From OLB16 sp964481775 (lineage in GTDB: Bacteria; Hinthialibacterota; Hinthialibacteria; OLB16), in NCBI GenBank assembly GCA_964481775.1, contig CAYZUX010000031.1:1-36191 (forward strand): a stretch of 36,191 nt of DNA, given 5' to 3'. The translations under genes were made by a program, and so were the position numbers. The notes beneath the pieces are model-generated. The model did not search any database. It was not told the origin of the DNA and saw nothing but the letters and a program-made list of their open reading frames with translations. Below, in pieces: positions 15,310-24,361 of this stretch (positions within the stretch are counted from its first letter, which is position 1; each line of letters starts with the position of its first letter).

Positions 15310-17330
15310 GCCGGGGAAGGGGCCGGTGTCCCAAGTCCAGGTGGAACTTCCCCAGCCTTCTTCTCTTCACCTGCTTTCGCCGGAGGTTGATCTTCGACTG
15401 GGGGAGGTCCCTTCAGGTTATTCTCAAAAGGTGGCAGTTTTCCCTCGAACAGTAAATCGACTTGCTGCTTGTCGAGGACCTCGCGCTCCAACAGAGAGTT
15501 GGCCAAAAGGTCGAGCTTATCCCGGTGGGTTTCGAGAATGCTGCGTGCACGGGCATAGCACTCATCCACAATCCGCCGGATTTCCTTATCGATTTCAAAG
15601 GCGATTTCCTCGCTGTATCCCCGGTCGCGCGCGATGTCGCGTCCCAGGAAAATAGTCGAGTCATTTTTTCCGAAAGTGATCGGTCCAAGGCGGTGGCTCA
15701 TACCCCACTCGCAGACAATCCGGTGAGCCAGTGCGGTAGCACGTTCCAGGTCGTTGCTGGCACCGGTCGTGATTTCGCCCAGGGCAAGTTCCTCCGCCAC
15801 TCGTCCACCCAGGAGCGCGGTAATTGTCCCCAGCAGCTCACCCCGTCCGGTCAGGAACTTGTCATCGGTCGGAAGGTGCATGGTATAACCCAATGCCCGC
15901 CCTCTAGGCAGGATGGAAACCTTGTGCAGGGGATCGAGTTCCTCCAGAAAATGGTACATCAGGGCATGACCGGCCTCGTGGAAAGCCACAATCCGCTTTT
16001 CCTTCTCCGACATGGCCTTGGATTTCTTCTCCGGACCAGCCATCACGCGATCGATGGCATCCTCGAAGTCCTGCATGTCGACCCGCTCCTTGTTTCGGCG
16101 TGCGGCAAGAAGAGCGGCTTCATTGACTGAGTTGGCCAGGTCCGCACCTGAAAATCCGGGGGTCCGACGAGCAATGACTTTCAGGTCGACCAGCTTGTCC
16201 AGAACCACATTCCTTGTGTGCACCCGCAGGATCTCCTCACGCCCTTTCACATCGGGTGGGTCAACCGAAATTTGGCGGTCAAAACGTCCGGGTCGCAACA
16301 AGGCGGGATCGAGCACATCGGGACGGTTGGTGGCGGCAACAAGGATCACCTCCTCGGTAGCGGTGAATCCATCCATCTCGACCAGCAACTGGTTTAAGGT
16401 CTGTTCTCGCTCATCATGTCCGCCACCCAGTCCGGCGAAGCGTTGACGTCCCACTGCGTCGATTTCGTCGATAAAGATGATACAGGGGGCATTCTTCTTT
16501 CCCTGCTCAAACAGGTCACGGACACGTGCGGCGCCCACGCCCACAAACATCTCCACAAAATCGGAGCCACTGATACTGAAGAAGGGGACATTGGCCTCGC
16601 CTGCCACCGCCTTGGCCAGGAGTGTCTTGCCCGTTCCGGGAGCACCGAAAAGCAGCACCCCCTTGGGGATCTTGGCCCCCAGACGCTGGAACTTCTGTGG
16701 GTCCTTGAGAAACTCCACCACCTCCTGAAGCTCCTCCTTGGCCTCATCACAACCCGCGACATTGTCGAAAGTAACCTTGTTCTCGCCATCGCTGTTGAGA
16801 CGTGCACGGCTCTTTCCAAATGACATCGCGTTGCGCCCACCTGCCTGCATCTGACGCAGGAAGAAAACCCATAAACCCACGATCAGCAGGATCGGAAAGA
16901 TGGTGGATACCGCGGTGAGGATCCAGCCGCTTTGCGGGTTTTCCTTGAGCTGAATCAGGGCCTGTCCCGGTTTGGACCGCCTCTGTTGATTGAGCTCGTC
17001 AATTCTCTTGGCCACCGCTGATGCGGTCACCGTCAGGTTGGGACAGATAAAATCGGGTGGCGTGTTCAAGGTGGAACGGCTGCGCTGAATGCTTGTCCGC
17101 GTCTCATTCGAAAGAGAAGCGAGAATATCGTCGATATGATCAATATTCAGTGTCCCTTTGGCCTGTGTGTCCGAAAGACGCACCTCGTGGATGCGTCCCT
17201 TCTCCAGAAGGGTGATGAAATCGGTCGTGGAGAGCTGGATGGTCTGCTGACGGCGGAAGCCAACGACCACCAGCATGAGGACCACCAGCAGAATGATCCA
17301 GAAAAGACTTGTCCGAAGATACGAACTCAA
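15306..17330 (-). CDS. ftsH: ATP-dependent zinc metalloprotease FtsH
   Basis: A hexameric inner-membrane AAA+ protease that extracts and degrades membrane and regulatory proteins. The 674 residues contain TM1 (about 8-25), a periplasmic domain (about 26-135), TM2 (about 137-158), an AAA+ module with Walker A GAPGTGKT (K235), Walker B IIFIDEID (D288, E289), pore motif FVGVG, the second region of homology (NRPDVLDPALLRPGRFDR), and the zinc protease site HEAGH (H451, E452, H455) with third ligand D527. The length is normal and the tail is Pro/Glu/Lys-rich. The start is TTG at 17330, supported by AAGGAG eight to nine bases upstream; no ATG lies near TM1. It heads a five-gene operon and has an extended -10 promoter candidate. 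Confidence 0.97.
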   Translation of the reverse strand: MSSYLRTSLFWIILLVVLMLVVVGFRRQQTIQLSTTDFITLLEKGRIHEVRLSDTQAKGTLNIDHIDDILASLSNETRTSIQRSRSTLNTPPDFICPNLTVTASAVAKRIDELNQQRRSKPGQALIQLKENPQSGWILTAVSTIFPILLIVGLWVFFLRQMQAGGRNAMSFGKSRARLNSDGENKVTFDNVAGCDEAKEELQEVVEFLKDPQKFQRLGAKIPKGVLLFGAPGTGKTLLAKAVAGEANVPFFSISGSDFVEMFVGVGAARVRDLFEQGKKNAPCIIFIDEIDAVGRQRFAGLGGGHDEREQTLNQLLVEMDGFTATEEVILVAATNRPDVLDPALLRPGRFDRQISVDPPDVKGREEILRVHTRNVVLDKLVDLKVIARRTPGFSGADLANSVNEAALLAARRNKERVDMQDFEDAIDRVMAGPEKKSKAMSEKEKRIVAFHEAGHALMYHFLEELDPLHKVSILPRGRALGYTMHLPTDDKFLTGRGELLGTITALLGGRVAEELALGEITTGASNDLERATALAHRIVCEWGMSHRLGPITFGKNDSTIFLGRDIARDRGYSEEIAFEIDKEIRRIVDECYARARSILETHRDKLDLLANSLLEREVLDKQQVDLLFEGKLPPFENNLKGPPPVEDQPPAKAGEEKKAGEVPPGLGTPAPSPA

Positions 17331-17360
17331 GAAGAGGTCTCCTTATGTAAGATATGCTCC

Positions 17361-17369
17361 ATTATAGCA
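17361..17369 (-). promoter_or_regulatory. Candidate extended -10 promoter for ftsH
   Basis: On the minus strand TGCTATAAT reads from 17369 to 17361: a perfect TATAAT preceded by the TGn extension. This would start transcription near 17354, about 24 bases before the TTG start. No good -35 box is visible, which is acceptable for extended -10 promoters. Confidence 0.5.
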
Positions 17370-17401
17370 ACGAAAACGCCAAAGGTCTGTAACCACCGTT
17401 C

Positions 17402-18691
17402 CTAAACCTCTCTGAATGCCTTTTCGGCGACATCCAGCGTTTTGCGGATATGCATATCCGCATGGGCCGCGGAGACAAACCATGCCTCAAACTGGGAGGG
17501 GGGGAGCAAGACACCACCTCCGAGCATGGATGCGAAGAATCTCGAGAAGGCATCCGTGTCACAACTTTTGGCGGTTTCGAAATCGATAACATCATGGTGG
17601 GTAAAAAACACCGTCAACATGCTCCCGACACGGTTTATCCGGACAGGAACTCCCGCTGATCGGGCTCTTTCTCCAAGTCCCTCCGCCAGGTCGGCCGATA
17701 AGGTTTCGAGGGCTTCATATACCCGGCTCATGCGGAGCATCTGCAGGGCTTTAAGCCCCGCCGCGGTGGCCAACGGATTTCCGGCAAGCGTGCCCGCCTG
17801 ATAGACGGGTCCCACAGGTGAGAGCCGTGACATAAGTTCACGGCCACCACCAATCGCTCCGATCGGCAGTCCTCCTCCCAGCACTTTCCCCAAAGTAGTT
17901 AGATCCGGACGGATATTGTAAAGCTCCTGTGCTCCTCCACGTGAAACCCGGAAACCTGTCATCACTTCATCGAAGATCAGCAATGCGCCATGACTGGTAC
18001 ACAGCTGGCGAAGTCCCTGGAGGAACCCGGGAACAGGCGCAACCACTCCCATGTTTCCCGCTACCGGTTCAACAATGACAGCTGCGATGTCATGGGGGTA
18101 CTCCTCGAAGATTTTCTCTACTGAGGCGAGATTGTTGAAGCTTGCTATTTCAGTCAACTCGGCCAAACGTTCAGGGACTCCCGGACTTGTGGGGGTTCCA
18201 AAAGTCGCCGCTCCGGAACCCGCTTCGACAAGAAGGGAATCAACATGTCCATGATAACACCCCGCGAATTTGATAATCCGGTCCCGGCCGGTGGCTCCCC
18301 GAGCGAGTCTTAATGCGGTCATGGTGGCTTCGGTCCCGGAGGTTACCAGCCGCAACATTTCGATTGAGGGAATCAGTTCGCGAACCAGCTCTGCCAGCTC
18401 ACACTCGGCGCTGGTGGGTAATCCATAGGAGGTCCCAAGTTTTACTGCTTCCCACAAAACCTGGACAATCTCCGCATTGGCATGGCCCAGGATCATCGGC
18501 CCCCAGGAACCGATGTAATCGATATAAGCGCGTCCCTCGACATCGTAGACCTGACAACCCTTTGCATGGGAGACAAAAATGGGGGACCGGCCCACCGATT
18601 TGAAGGAGCGGACTGGACTGTTGACACCACCCGGAATCACCTCCCGGCTGGCGCGGAAAAGGTCCATATTCGTTCGTGTAGCGTATTTCAT
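17402..18691 (-). CDS. hemL: Glutamate-1-semialdehyde 2,1-aminomutase
   Basis: Converts glutamate-1-semialdehyde to 5-aminolevulinate with PLP in the C5 pathway of haem biosynthesis. It is a class III aminotransferase-fold enzyme. Visible signatures are the N-terminal IPGGVNSPVRSF, SGTEATMTALRLAR (phosphate binding), KFAGCYHGHVD, FDEVMTGFRV, and the PLP lysine K269 in LGKVLGGGLPIGA. The ATG at 18691 gives 429 residues, the normal family length, and places the conserved VIPGGVNSPVR about 18 residues in. The frame stays open to 18769 (GTG, GGAG nearby), but those 26 extra residues do not resemble the family. Its stop is 71 bases before the ftsH start. The haem product would serve haem proteins such as the tri-haem peroxidase, though the genes are not linked. 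Confidence 0.95.
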   Translation of the reverse strand: MKYATRTNMDLFRASREVIPGGVNSPVRSFKSVGRSPIFVSHAKGCQVYDVEGRAYIDYIGSWGPMILGHANAEIVQVLWEAVKLGTSYGLPTSAECELAELVRELIPSIEMLRLVTSGTEATMTALRLARGATGRDRIIKFAGCYHGHVDSLLVEAGSGAATFGTPTSPGVPERLAELTEIASFNNLASVEKIFEEYPHDIAAVIVEPVAGNMGVVAPVPGFLQGLRQLCTSHGALLIFDEVMTGFRVSRGGAQELYNIRPDLTTLGKVLGGGLPIGAIGGGRELMSRLSPVGPVYQAGTLAGNPLATAAGLKALQMLRMSRVYEALETLSADLAEGLGERARSAGVPVRINRVGSMLTVFFTHHDVIDFETAKSCDTDAFSRFFASMLGGGVLLPPSQFEAWFVSAAHADMHIRKTLDVAEKAFREV

Positions 18692-18844
18692 GGCATTAAG
18701 AGCAAAACTACCAAAGGGTTGCGGTCTGTCAAGGATCATTCCTTTGGAAGCCATTCGGGCTCTCACCACTCCTTTTCATCTATACTTGCATGACCAGTCG
18801 ATTATTCTTTCGTGATTCGTTATCTCAACTAAAAAGAGGTTGCC

Positions 18845-19294
18845 ATGACAGCGTCACCCAAAGTGAAAAAAGCAGTCCTGCTGGTCCTTAAACAATACTG
18901 GAAAGCTTATGAGGAACAGGATGCCAGGGCCATTCTGGATCTCACGGTTCCCGATGAGGATGCGGTTTTCATCGGAACAGGTAAGGATGAGATCGTGTAT
19001 GGACCCAAAGGGTTGCGCAAGGCACTTAAACGGGACTTTTCTCAAACCCAGTCGACCAGGGTCACAATGAAAAATGTCCTCGTCTCTTCAGCGGGTGATG
19101 CCGCCTGGCTGTATGGTGAATGCCGGATGAAAGCAGTCACCCCGGCGGAAACCATGGTCCTGGGGGGCCGTTTTACTGCTGTTTTCGAAAAACGTGGCGA
19201 GAAATGGTTGATTGCTCAGAGTCACTTTTCAGTCCCCGATATTCAACAGGCCCCCGGTGAGTCCTTCCCGAAACGGAAATGTGGGAGCAGATGA
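18845..19294 (+). CDS. SnoaL-like / DUF4440-type protein
   Basis: A 149-residue soluble protein with the NTF2-like cone fold pattern: N-terminal helix (LLVLKQYWKAYEEQDARAILDL), then DEDAVFIGTGKDEIVYGPKGLRKALKRDF, and C-terminal strands including DAAWLYGEC and GGRFTAVFEKRGEKWLIAQSHFS. The last run (R-F-T-x-V-F-E-K-R-x-x-x-W-L-I-x-Q-x-H-x-S) is typical of SnoaL_3/DUF4440 proteins. Members bind or convert varied small molecules, and no activity can be assigned here. AGAGG lies about five bases before the ATG. The stop codon overlaps the next gene's start (ATGATG), so the two are likely co-translated. Confidence 0.78.
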   Translation: MTASPKVKKAVLLVLKQYWKAYEEQDARAILDLTVPDEDAVFIGTGKDEIVYGPKGLRKALKRDFSQTQSTRVTMKNVLVSSAGDAAWLYGECRMKAVTPAETMVLGGRFTAVFEKRGEKWLIAQSHFSVPDIQQAPGESFPKRKCGSR

Positions 19295-20637
19295 TGGGCA
19301 AACTAATCTACATGTTTGCCAGCCTGGCCGAGCGGACAGTTGGCGAGGTCACCTGCCTGGAAGGCATGACCCTGATTGCGGAAACGCTTCACCCCCATGG
19401 GATTCCCATAACCTGGATGGTCTCTCCTGAGTCGGCCCGATTGTCAGCGGATTGCCTTAAAAGATGGCATGAGGACTACGGTGATGAGGTGGCCATGACC
19501 TTGCCCACCATCGCCTCGGGCAACTCCAATTCACGTGCGCCGCTTCCCTCCGGGGGACGCCAGGTAAAGCGGGAATCGATCGAAAATCGCCGTGAGAGCC
19601 TTCACAAGATCCTCCCCTGGGCTGAGATCACGATCGCGGGGGCGGGACATACCGATCCTGATGCAGCTGCTGTTCTCGAGGAGCTCGGTTTCGAGGGACT
19701 GTGGGGGTATTGCCCTGAGCAGATTGAGGTGGATGACATCACCGATCGGGGTTGTCCCTGGGGATTGTTTTATATCGATCCCGTGCAACGCCTTCGTCCC
19801 AGGCCCACAGGACGTGGAATCGTCGGTATGGAATGGACCGCGCGTGACTTGGGCAAGTCGATTCACTCGGGGCATCCCAGCATCTATTCGACTGATCCCA
19901 ATGATGTGGCCCGCACTGGCCTTTGCCGTTGGGAAGACATCGATTACTGGGAGGGGTTAGCGGACAACTATCTCCACAATGCCCACCTGAATGACCTGGT
20001 ATTCCTCCTCCAGCATCAGGAAGCCCATGAGATGCAGGTGGAGCCCTTCCACTGCTACACCCGCGAAGACATCCGCGAGGCTGCGGTGATGCTGGATCGC
20101 TTTGCCGAATACCTGGTTCCGCATTGCGAGGTGATGACCCTCAGCCAGGCCGCGAAGCTTTACCGGGAAAGATATGCCCGCACAGCCCCGTCCTATATTC
20201 TTTGGGAGGATATCCCCAGCCGGGCGCCTAATCCAGATTATGGCTGGAGTGTCCCCCTCGGTCCCTGGCCAAAGACCTTCCTGACCTATGACCACGGTGC
20301 CATGATGGCCTTTATCGAGGGTAAGGTGGAGCCCCATATCCTGCGCAACTATGGTAATGATCCTACTCAACAACGTTACTTCAACGAGGTCGAGATCCCT
20401 GTATCGCGTCTGATTCACAACACACGCTACCACTGGAGCCGTGAGATTGAGCTGGTAGTCCACAGCCCCAAGTCGATGCCTTATGGCATGGCTCTGTGGG
20501 GTGAATATGCCCTATTCCAGATCAATGACACCACCGGCCTGGCGGACCACAAGATCATCCCCGGCGAGCTGCTCTATCTGCGTGTCGATCTTCACCCCGG
20601 CGAGAACAGGTTCAAGGTGAAGCTGACTGGGAAATGA
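19294..20637 (+). CDS. Conserved hypothetical protein, possible polysaccharide-deacetylase/GH57-like barrel
   Basis: A protein of about 447 residues without a signal peptide. The N-terminal part (about 1-270) alternates strands and helices like a beta/alpha barrel of the deacetylase/GH57 kind: MFASLAERTVGEVTCLEG, PHGIPITWMVSPESAR, ITIAGAGHTDPDAAAVLEELGF and, near residue 245, LVFLLQHQEAHEMQ. The canonical NodB TFDDG motif is not visible, so activity is uncertain. The C-terminal part (about 340-447) looks beta-rich (YHWSREIELVVHSP, LYLRVDLHPGENRFKVKL). ATG codons lie at 19279, 19291 and 19294. The GGGAG at 19283-19287 best suits 19294, which also overlaps the upstream stop. It forms a two-gene unit with the SnoaL-like gene. 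Confidence 0.62.
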   Translation: MGKLIYMFASLAERTVGEVTCLEGMTLIAETLHPHGIPITWMVSPESARLSADCLKRWHEDYGDEVAMTLPTIASGNSNSRAPLPSGGRQVKRESIENRRESLHKILPWAEITIAGAGHTDPDAAAVLEELGFEGLWGYCPEQIEVDDITDRGCPWGLFYIDPVQRLRPRPTGRGIVGMEWTARDLGKSIHSGHPSIYSTDPNDVARTGLCRWEDIDYWEGLADNYLHNAHLNDLVFLLQHQEAHEMQVEPFHCYTREDIREAAVMLDRFAEYLVPHCEVMTLSQAAKLYRERYARTAPSYILWEDIPSRAPNPDYGWSVPLGPWPKTFLTYDHGAMMAFIEGKVEPHILRNYGNDPTQQRYFNEVEIPVSRLIHNTRYHWSREIELVVHSPKSMPYGMALWGEYALFQINDTTGLADHKIIPGELLYLRVDLHPGENRFKVKLTGK

Positions 20638-20969
20638 AACCACTTGCTTTCTTCTTGCCGCTTGTCTCTGTTCACCCGTGTTACGGCTGAACGCTTGTCC
20701 GAGGTGGAGACTGCACTGCTCATTCATCATTTCCGGCAACCAGGCCCATGGGTCACTGTTGCTGAGCACCGGATCCCGCTCATGGGTGACCATCCTGGCT
20801 TCAGGTTCATCCCGCTTGCGCGGGAATGACGAGACAAGTTAATTTGCTCGGAGATCGTCATTCCCGCGAAAGCGGGAATCCACGACCTCATCACAAGAAC
20901 GATTTTTCAACAGGCTGCTAACTCTTCCCTAAACTTCTTTTCCTTTGAGATTGACTCGGGATTCTCCGC
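20638..20969. other. Convergent intergenic region carrying a REP-like element
   Basis: These 332 bases separate the plus-strand unknown gene from the end of the GntR gene. Apart from the 110-bp repeat at 20810-20919 no gene or clear site is seen; short open frames here have no ribosome-binding site and run through the repeat. Confidence 0.65.
20810..20919. repeat. 110-bp REP-like element, copy 1 (left border of cluster)
   Basis: Matches 35100-35209 in the same orientation at 108 of 110 bases (differences at 20869 and 20884). The left half is an inverted repeat: 20811-20830 pairs with 20857-20876 with one mismatch. Each arm carries a CCCGC...GCGGG mini-hairpin. The right half ends in TTTTTCAACAGGCTGCT. 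Confidence 0.9.
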
Positions 20970-21749
20970 TCAATCATAAATTTCATATGGCAACTTCCAA
21001 TGATTGTGATCCCAGATTGCCTTGTAAAATGCCTCTGCGTCCCTTTTCCCCAATCCTTCGACAATCCGTGAATGAATATCTCTTGTATTCTCGGACATTG
21101 AAGAGACATGAGCACGAAATGATTCAAAAAAGGGATCAAGAAGCTGAGATAACCAGATCGCAACTTTGTTCCCGGTTATGCGGATTAGTTTCTTGTGGAA
21201 ACTACGGTCCAGGTCGTGCCACTTGTTGGGTTCCGATGAGTGAGCCACCATTTCCTCGAAAATATGTCGAAGCTCGGAGATGTCTTCTGTTGTGGCACGG
21301 CGAAATATCTCGGTCTGCATGCCCATTTCAAGTGCGCAGCGGAAACCTCCGACATGGCCGATCACGTTATGTGGAAGGTAATCGCAGGCGAGTAACCTCA
21401 GGAGTTCCAGCAATGAGGGTGAACGATGGAGCCGCATTCCACGGCGTCGTCGAATATCAACCACCCCGAGTGCTCTCAAGCGAACAACGGCTTCGCGAAC
21501 CGTGGACCTGCTAACACCGGTTTCCTGTACAATCTGATCCTCTGAAGGAAGTGAATCTCCGATCGTAAGATTGTTGTCCTGGACATATTTCTCGAACCAA
21601 TCAAGGACTTGGTCGCAACTGGTACCATTGCCAGCTCCTCTTGGGGGTTCAATGACTTTGTTACTCCGGATTCCATCGGCGCGTCCAAATTTTCGAACAA
21701 CTGTGGTCATTTCCATTTTCACATTTCCATGCATTATAGTAGTCAGCAT
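20970..21749 (-). CDS. GntR-family (FadR/FCD type) transcriptional regulator
   Basis: A protein of up to 259 residues. The winged-helix DNA-binding domain covers about 40-105, with the typical FadR run GDSLPSEDQIVQETGVSRSTVREAVVRLRALGVVDIRRRRG. The C-terminal FCD ligand domain (about 118-250) is all-helical, with candidate metal-binding residues D and H in DLDRSFHKKLIRITGN and later His in the IHSRIVEGL and DHNHWK segments. FCD regulators commonly sense sugar acids or related metabolites. It is the last gene of the cluster, 37 bases after the GH38 gene, and probably controls it. The start is uncertain: ATGs lie at 21749, 21731, 21716 and 21710. A TATAAT at 21738-21733 on this strand would favour the later ones. 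Confidence 0.88.
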   Translation of the reverse strand: MLTTIMHGNVKMEMTTVVRKFGRADGIRSNKVIEPPRGAGNGTSCDQVLDWFEKYVQDNNLTIGDSLPSEDQIVQETGVSRSTVREAVVRLRALGVVDIRRRRGMRLHRSPSLLELLRLLACDYLPHNVIGHVGGFRCALEMGMQTEIFRRATTEDISELRHIFEEMVAHSSEPNKWHDLDRSFHKKLIRITGNKVAIWLSQLLDPFFESFRAHVSSMSENTRDIHSRIVEGLGKRDAEAFYKAIWDHNHWKLPYEIYD

Positions 21750-21786
21750 ATATTGTACACGATTGGCCTAACTTTGTAAACACGCA

Positions 21787-24327
21787 CTAACGTCGCTCCA
21801 GGAGGTCAACTTCCTCAATTTGAAATGCATTCGATGTGGGCGTCATGCGTAGTGTCTTTATCTCATAGGGACGCATGGAGATTCGTTTAATTTGCCGCCC
21901 TTCCAGAACCGATAGCTCAGCGACAGTTCTCATCCCGGCAGATTCATGAATACGAACTATATATCCATTGCGGTCTTCCGCCTTTTTCAGCGCTGAAATA
22001 ATGACCGTTTCCGGTCTGATTTCGAATAAGGTCCCCTGCTTACCCACCCCACGAGCATTGGAAAAGAATGGATAAGATATCGCGGGTATATTCATCTGGT
22101 AGGCATAACGGAGTGTTTCTTTCCGAGCAGTATCCGGGTCACCGATGACGATGCCCAGGAGCAAATCATGCTCTCCCATGTCCATAAAGGAGTAGGACCT
22201 GTCGCGGCATAACTGGTATGTCCCCCAATGGCAGTAAGCTGGGCTGCGAAGGATCGATAATCTTGCTTCACCTTGCTTGACGTCAAAACCATACTGGCCT
22301 GTGTTGATAATGCCAAAGGCATGGTCTTCTGATTCAAGGAGTAACCATCTCTGGCCGATTTGTTCAGTTCCATCAGACACACACACTTCAGTGCCGTAGG
22401 AAACCTCGGTTTTTACTACCGCATTGTCGAGTGTGGTCGCAAAAGCCATTTTTAAAATTCGCCTCGGTTCGTACCAGTTGATTCGCATTGATATTTCAAA
22501 AAAAGGAACCTTCGGATAGAATCGATAGACAAGTCTGATTGTTGATTTGTGGTACGACAGCACGGTTTCGACTACGATCCTTACTGGTCCTTTTTCAATA
22601 ATCCTGACAGGAAGTTGTGATTCATCAGCCAGGTGGTATCCTGAAGTCTCGGCAAGAGTATCAGGATCAGCCGCTTGGAACTCACCCACTACTCGACTGA
22701 ATGAATCGATTTCATTTGCCCAGGAGTCCCCTTCATCCTCCATCACTAATGGGATTATGCCTGGAGCTTTGAGTACATTTCGGTCATCGTTTTTGTCGAA
22801 TAGACTCACCAGAAGACCTGATTTAATATCAAATAATGCCTGGAGAGCAGTTGTATCAATCCTCAGAAAACCATCATCCAGGGAAGATTTGATCGTTGGT
22901 TCAGGATCGGGAAGCTCATCAACATTTTGAATTGTGTAACGAGCGAAGCAGAGGGGGGGAACTTCCGCCCAGAAAACATATCTCTTTCGCCACTCACGTC
23001 CCAAAAGTGAGGAAGGAATCTCCTGTTGAAATGGAATTCGGTTCCCCTCCGGATCGCAAAGAAGCATTGTCACGGTACCGGTGTAGATGGGTCTGTAGTC
23101 AATCACAAAATCGGCCTGTACAGGACCGCGAAAGGGGAAAGAATGAGGATTGAAAACGAAGACCGGGATGCCAGAGACTCCAGCCCCGGGCTTTGTAAGG
23201 GCGATCAAAGCACGGAGTCGAATCTGACGAGCAATCGTTGAGCAGTGTCCGAAAGTTTCCATGATATCAAGATTGACTTCCTCCGAAGAACAGCCCGCAA
23301 CAGCATCATGAAACTGGTTGAAGAGAAGATCCTTCCATGCCTCCTGTAATTCCTCAACGGGATAGGGGAAGTTGGCAAAATACTCTGCAAAGCAGGAAAG
23401 TCTTTCGACCTGATCCAGCAACCCTTCACATTCCCGGTGGCAACGTTTGATGCGTGCACTGGACACATAGCACCCTCTGAAACAGTGACGAAGGCTTCCA
23501 TTGATGACTGGTAGTGAATTTCGGTAGGTTTCAATAGATTTGAAGTATGCCTCGGGATGGCTGTGTCTGATTTCCACAGACCTTAATGTCTCGACTGCTT
23601 CGCGAATTTGTTCTAACTCGGATCGAGACGCTCCTCCTCCATGATTACCGACTCCCCAAAAACTGATGGCACATTTCCCAGTCTCCTGGATTCGTTTGAT
23701 ACTCTCCTGTATTCTTTCATGAATAAAACCTCGATGCCCTGGTCTTTCACCGACGGGATTCCATTCTGTCAGGTACCAACCCAGTGTTGGCCGACATGCC
23801 AGAACTTCACTACCGTCAACCCCCTTCCACACATATGTGTCACCTGGTACATCAAGAACGGATTTCTCCGGACGGTAATGGATGTAATATTTATAACCGG
23901 ACTTTACAAGAATTTGAGGAATCCCACCGTTATGACCAAAGGAATCCAGATTATAAGCGACATTCGTTCCGACCCCAAATTTTTCCAGGAAGTATCTTCT
24001 GCCATAAAGTATGTGTCGAACGAATGACTCACCTCCAGGCAGATTACAGTCAGGTTGCAGATACCAGCCTCCCACGATAATCCATCTGCCCTCCTGAACA
24101 AATCTGCGGATTTCGGAAAACAGATCGGGGTCGTTCTTTTCTACGAACTCATACAGTAATGACTCATTATGGACGAATACATATTCTGGAAATTCTTCAA
24201 GAAAATGGATCGCATTCCAGAATGTCGGCAAGGTTTCGGACAGACCCTCCTCATACCGCCATTGCCATACTGGGTCGATGTGGGCATTAGAAACAAGATG
24301 CAGGACCGGCTTTATATCATTTGTCAT
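21787..24327 (-). CDS. GH38 alpha-mannosidase
   Basis: A retaining, metal-dependent alpha-mannosidase of 846 residues. Predicted zinc ligands H16 and D18 lie in SNAHIDPVWQW. The nucleophile is D128 in YNLDSFGHNGGIPQIL, and further metal-site histidine is in GVGNHGGG. The conserved block GWYLQPDCNLPGGESFVR is also present. The catalytic barrel (1-270) is followed by the helical bundle (about 285-370, with LFNQFHDAVAGCS) and the large beta-sandwich region to the end. No signal peptide is seen, so it acts in the cytoplasm on imported mannosides. The frame extends to a TTG at 24369 overlapping the aldolase gene. The ATG at 24327 fits the family start better, though neither has a strong ribosome-binding site. 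It lies between the aldolase and regulator genes. Confidence 0.92.
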   Translation of the reverse strand: MTNDIKPVLHLVSNAHIDPVWQWRYEEGLSETLPTFWNAIHFLEEFPEYVFVHNESLLYEFVEKNDPDLFSEIRRFVQEGRWIIVGGWYLQPDCNLPGGESFVRHILYGRRYFLEKFGVGTNVAYNLDSFGHNGGIPQILVKSGYKYYIHYRPEKSVLDVPGDTYVWKGVDGSEVLACRPTLGWYLTEWNPVGERPGHRGFIHERIQESIKRIQETGKCAISFWGVGNHGGGASRSELEQIREAVETLRSVEIRHSHPEAYFKSIETYRNSLPVINGSLRHCFRGCYVSSARIKRCHRECEGLLDQVERLSCFAEYFANFPYPVEELQEAWKDLLFNQFHDAVAGCSSEEVNLDIMETFGHCSTIARQIRLRALIALTKPGAGVSGIPVFVFNPHSFPFRGPVQADFVIDYRPIYTGTVTMLLCDPEGNRIPFQQEIPSSLLGREWRKRYVFWAEVPPLCFARYTIQNVDELPDPEPTIKSSLDDGFLRIDTTALQALFDIKSGLLVSLFDKNDDRNVLKAPGIIPLVMEDEGDSWANEIDSFSRVVGEFQAADPDTLAETSGYHLADESQLPVRIIEKGPVRIVVETVLSYHKSTIRLVYRFYPKVPFFEISMRINWYEPRRILKMAFATTLDNAVVKTEVSYGTEVCVSDGTEQIGQRWLLLESEDHAFGIINTGQYGFDVKQGEARLSILRSPAYCHWGTYQLCRDRSYSFMDMGEHDLLLGIVIGDPDTARKETLRYAYQMNIPAISYPFFSNARGVGKQGTLFEIRPETVIISALKKAEDRNGYIVRIHESAGMRTVAELSVLEGRQIKRISMRPYEIKTLRMTPTSNAFQIEEVDLLERR

Positions 24328-24361
24328 ATGATTAATATATTCACATAGATCCCATAATCGA

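Noticed and set aside
18692..18769. Longer N-terminus for HemL starting at GTG 18769
   Set aside because: The family normally starts about 18 residues before VIPGGVNSPVR, which fits the ATG at 18691; the extra 26 residues show no family similarity.
21733..21738. Stand-alone TATAAT as promoter of the GntR gene
   Set aside because: No -35 box or TGn extension at a suitable distance, and it lies inside the longest reading frame; kept only as a hint for the start site.
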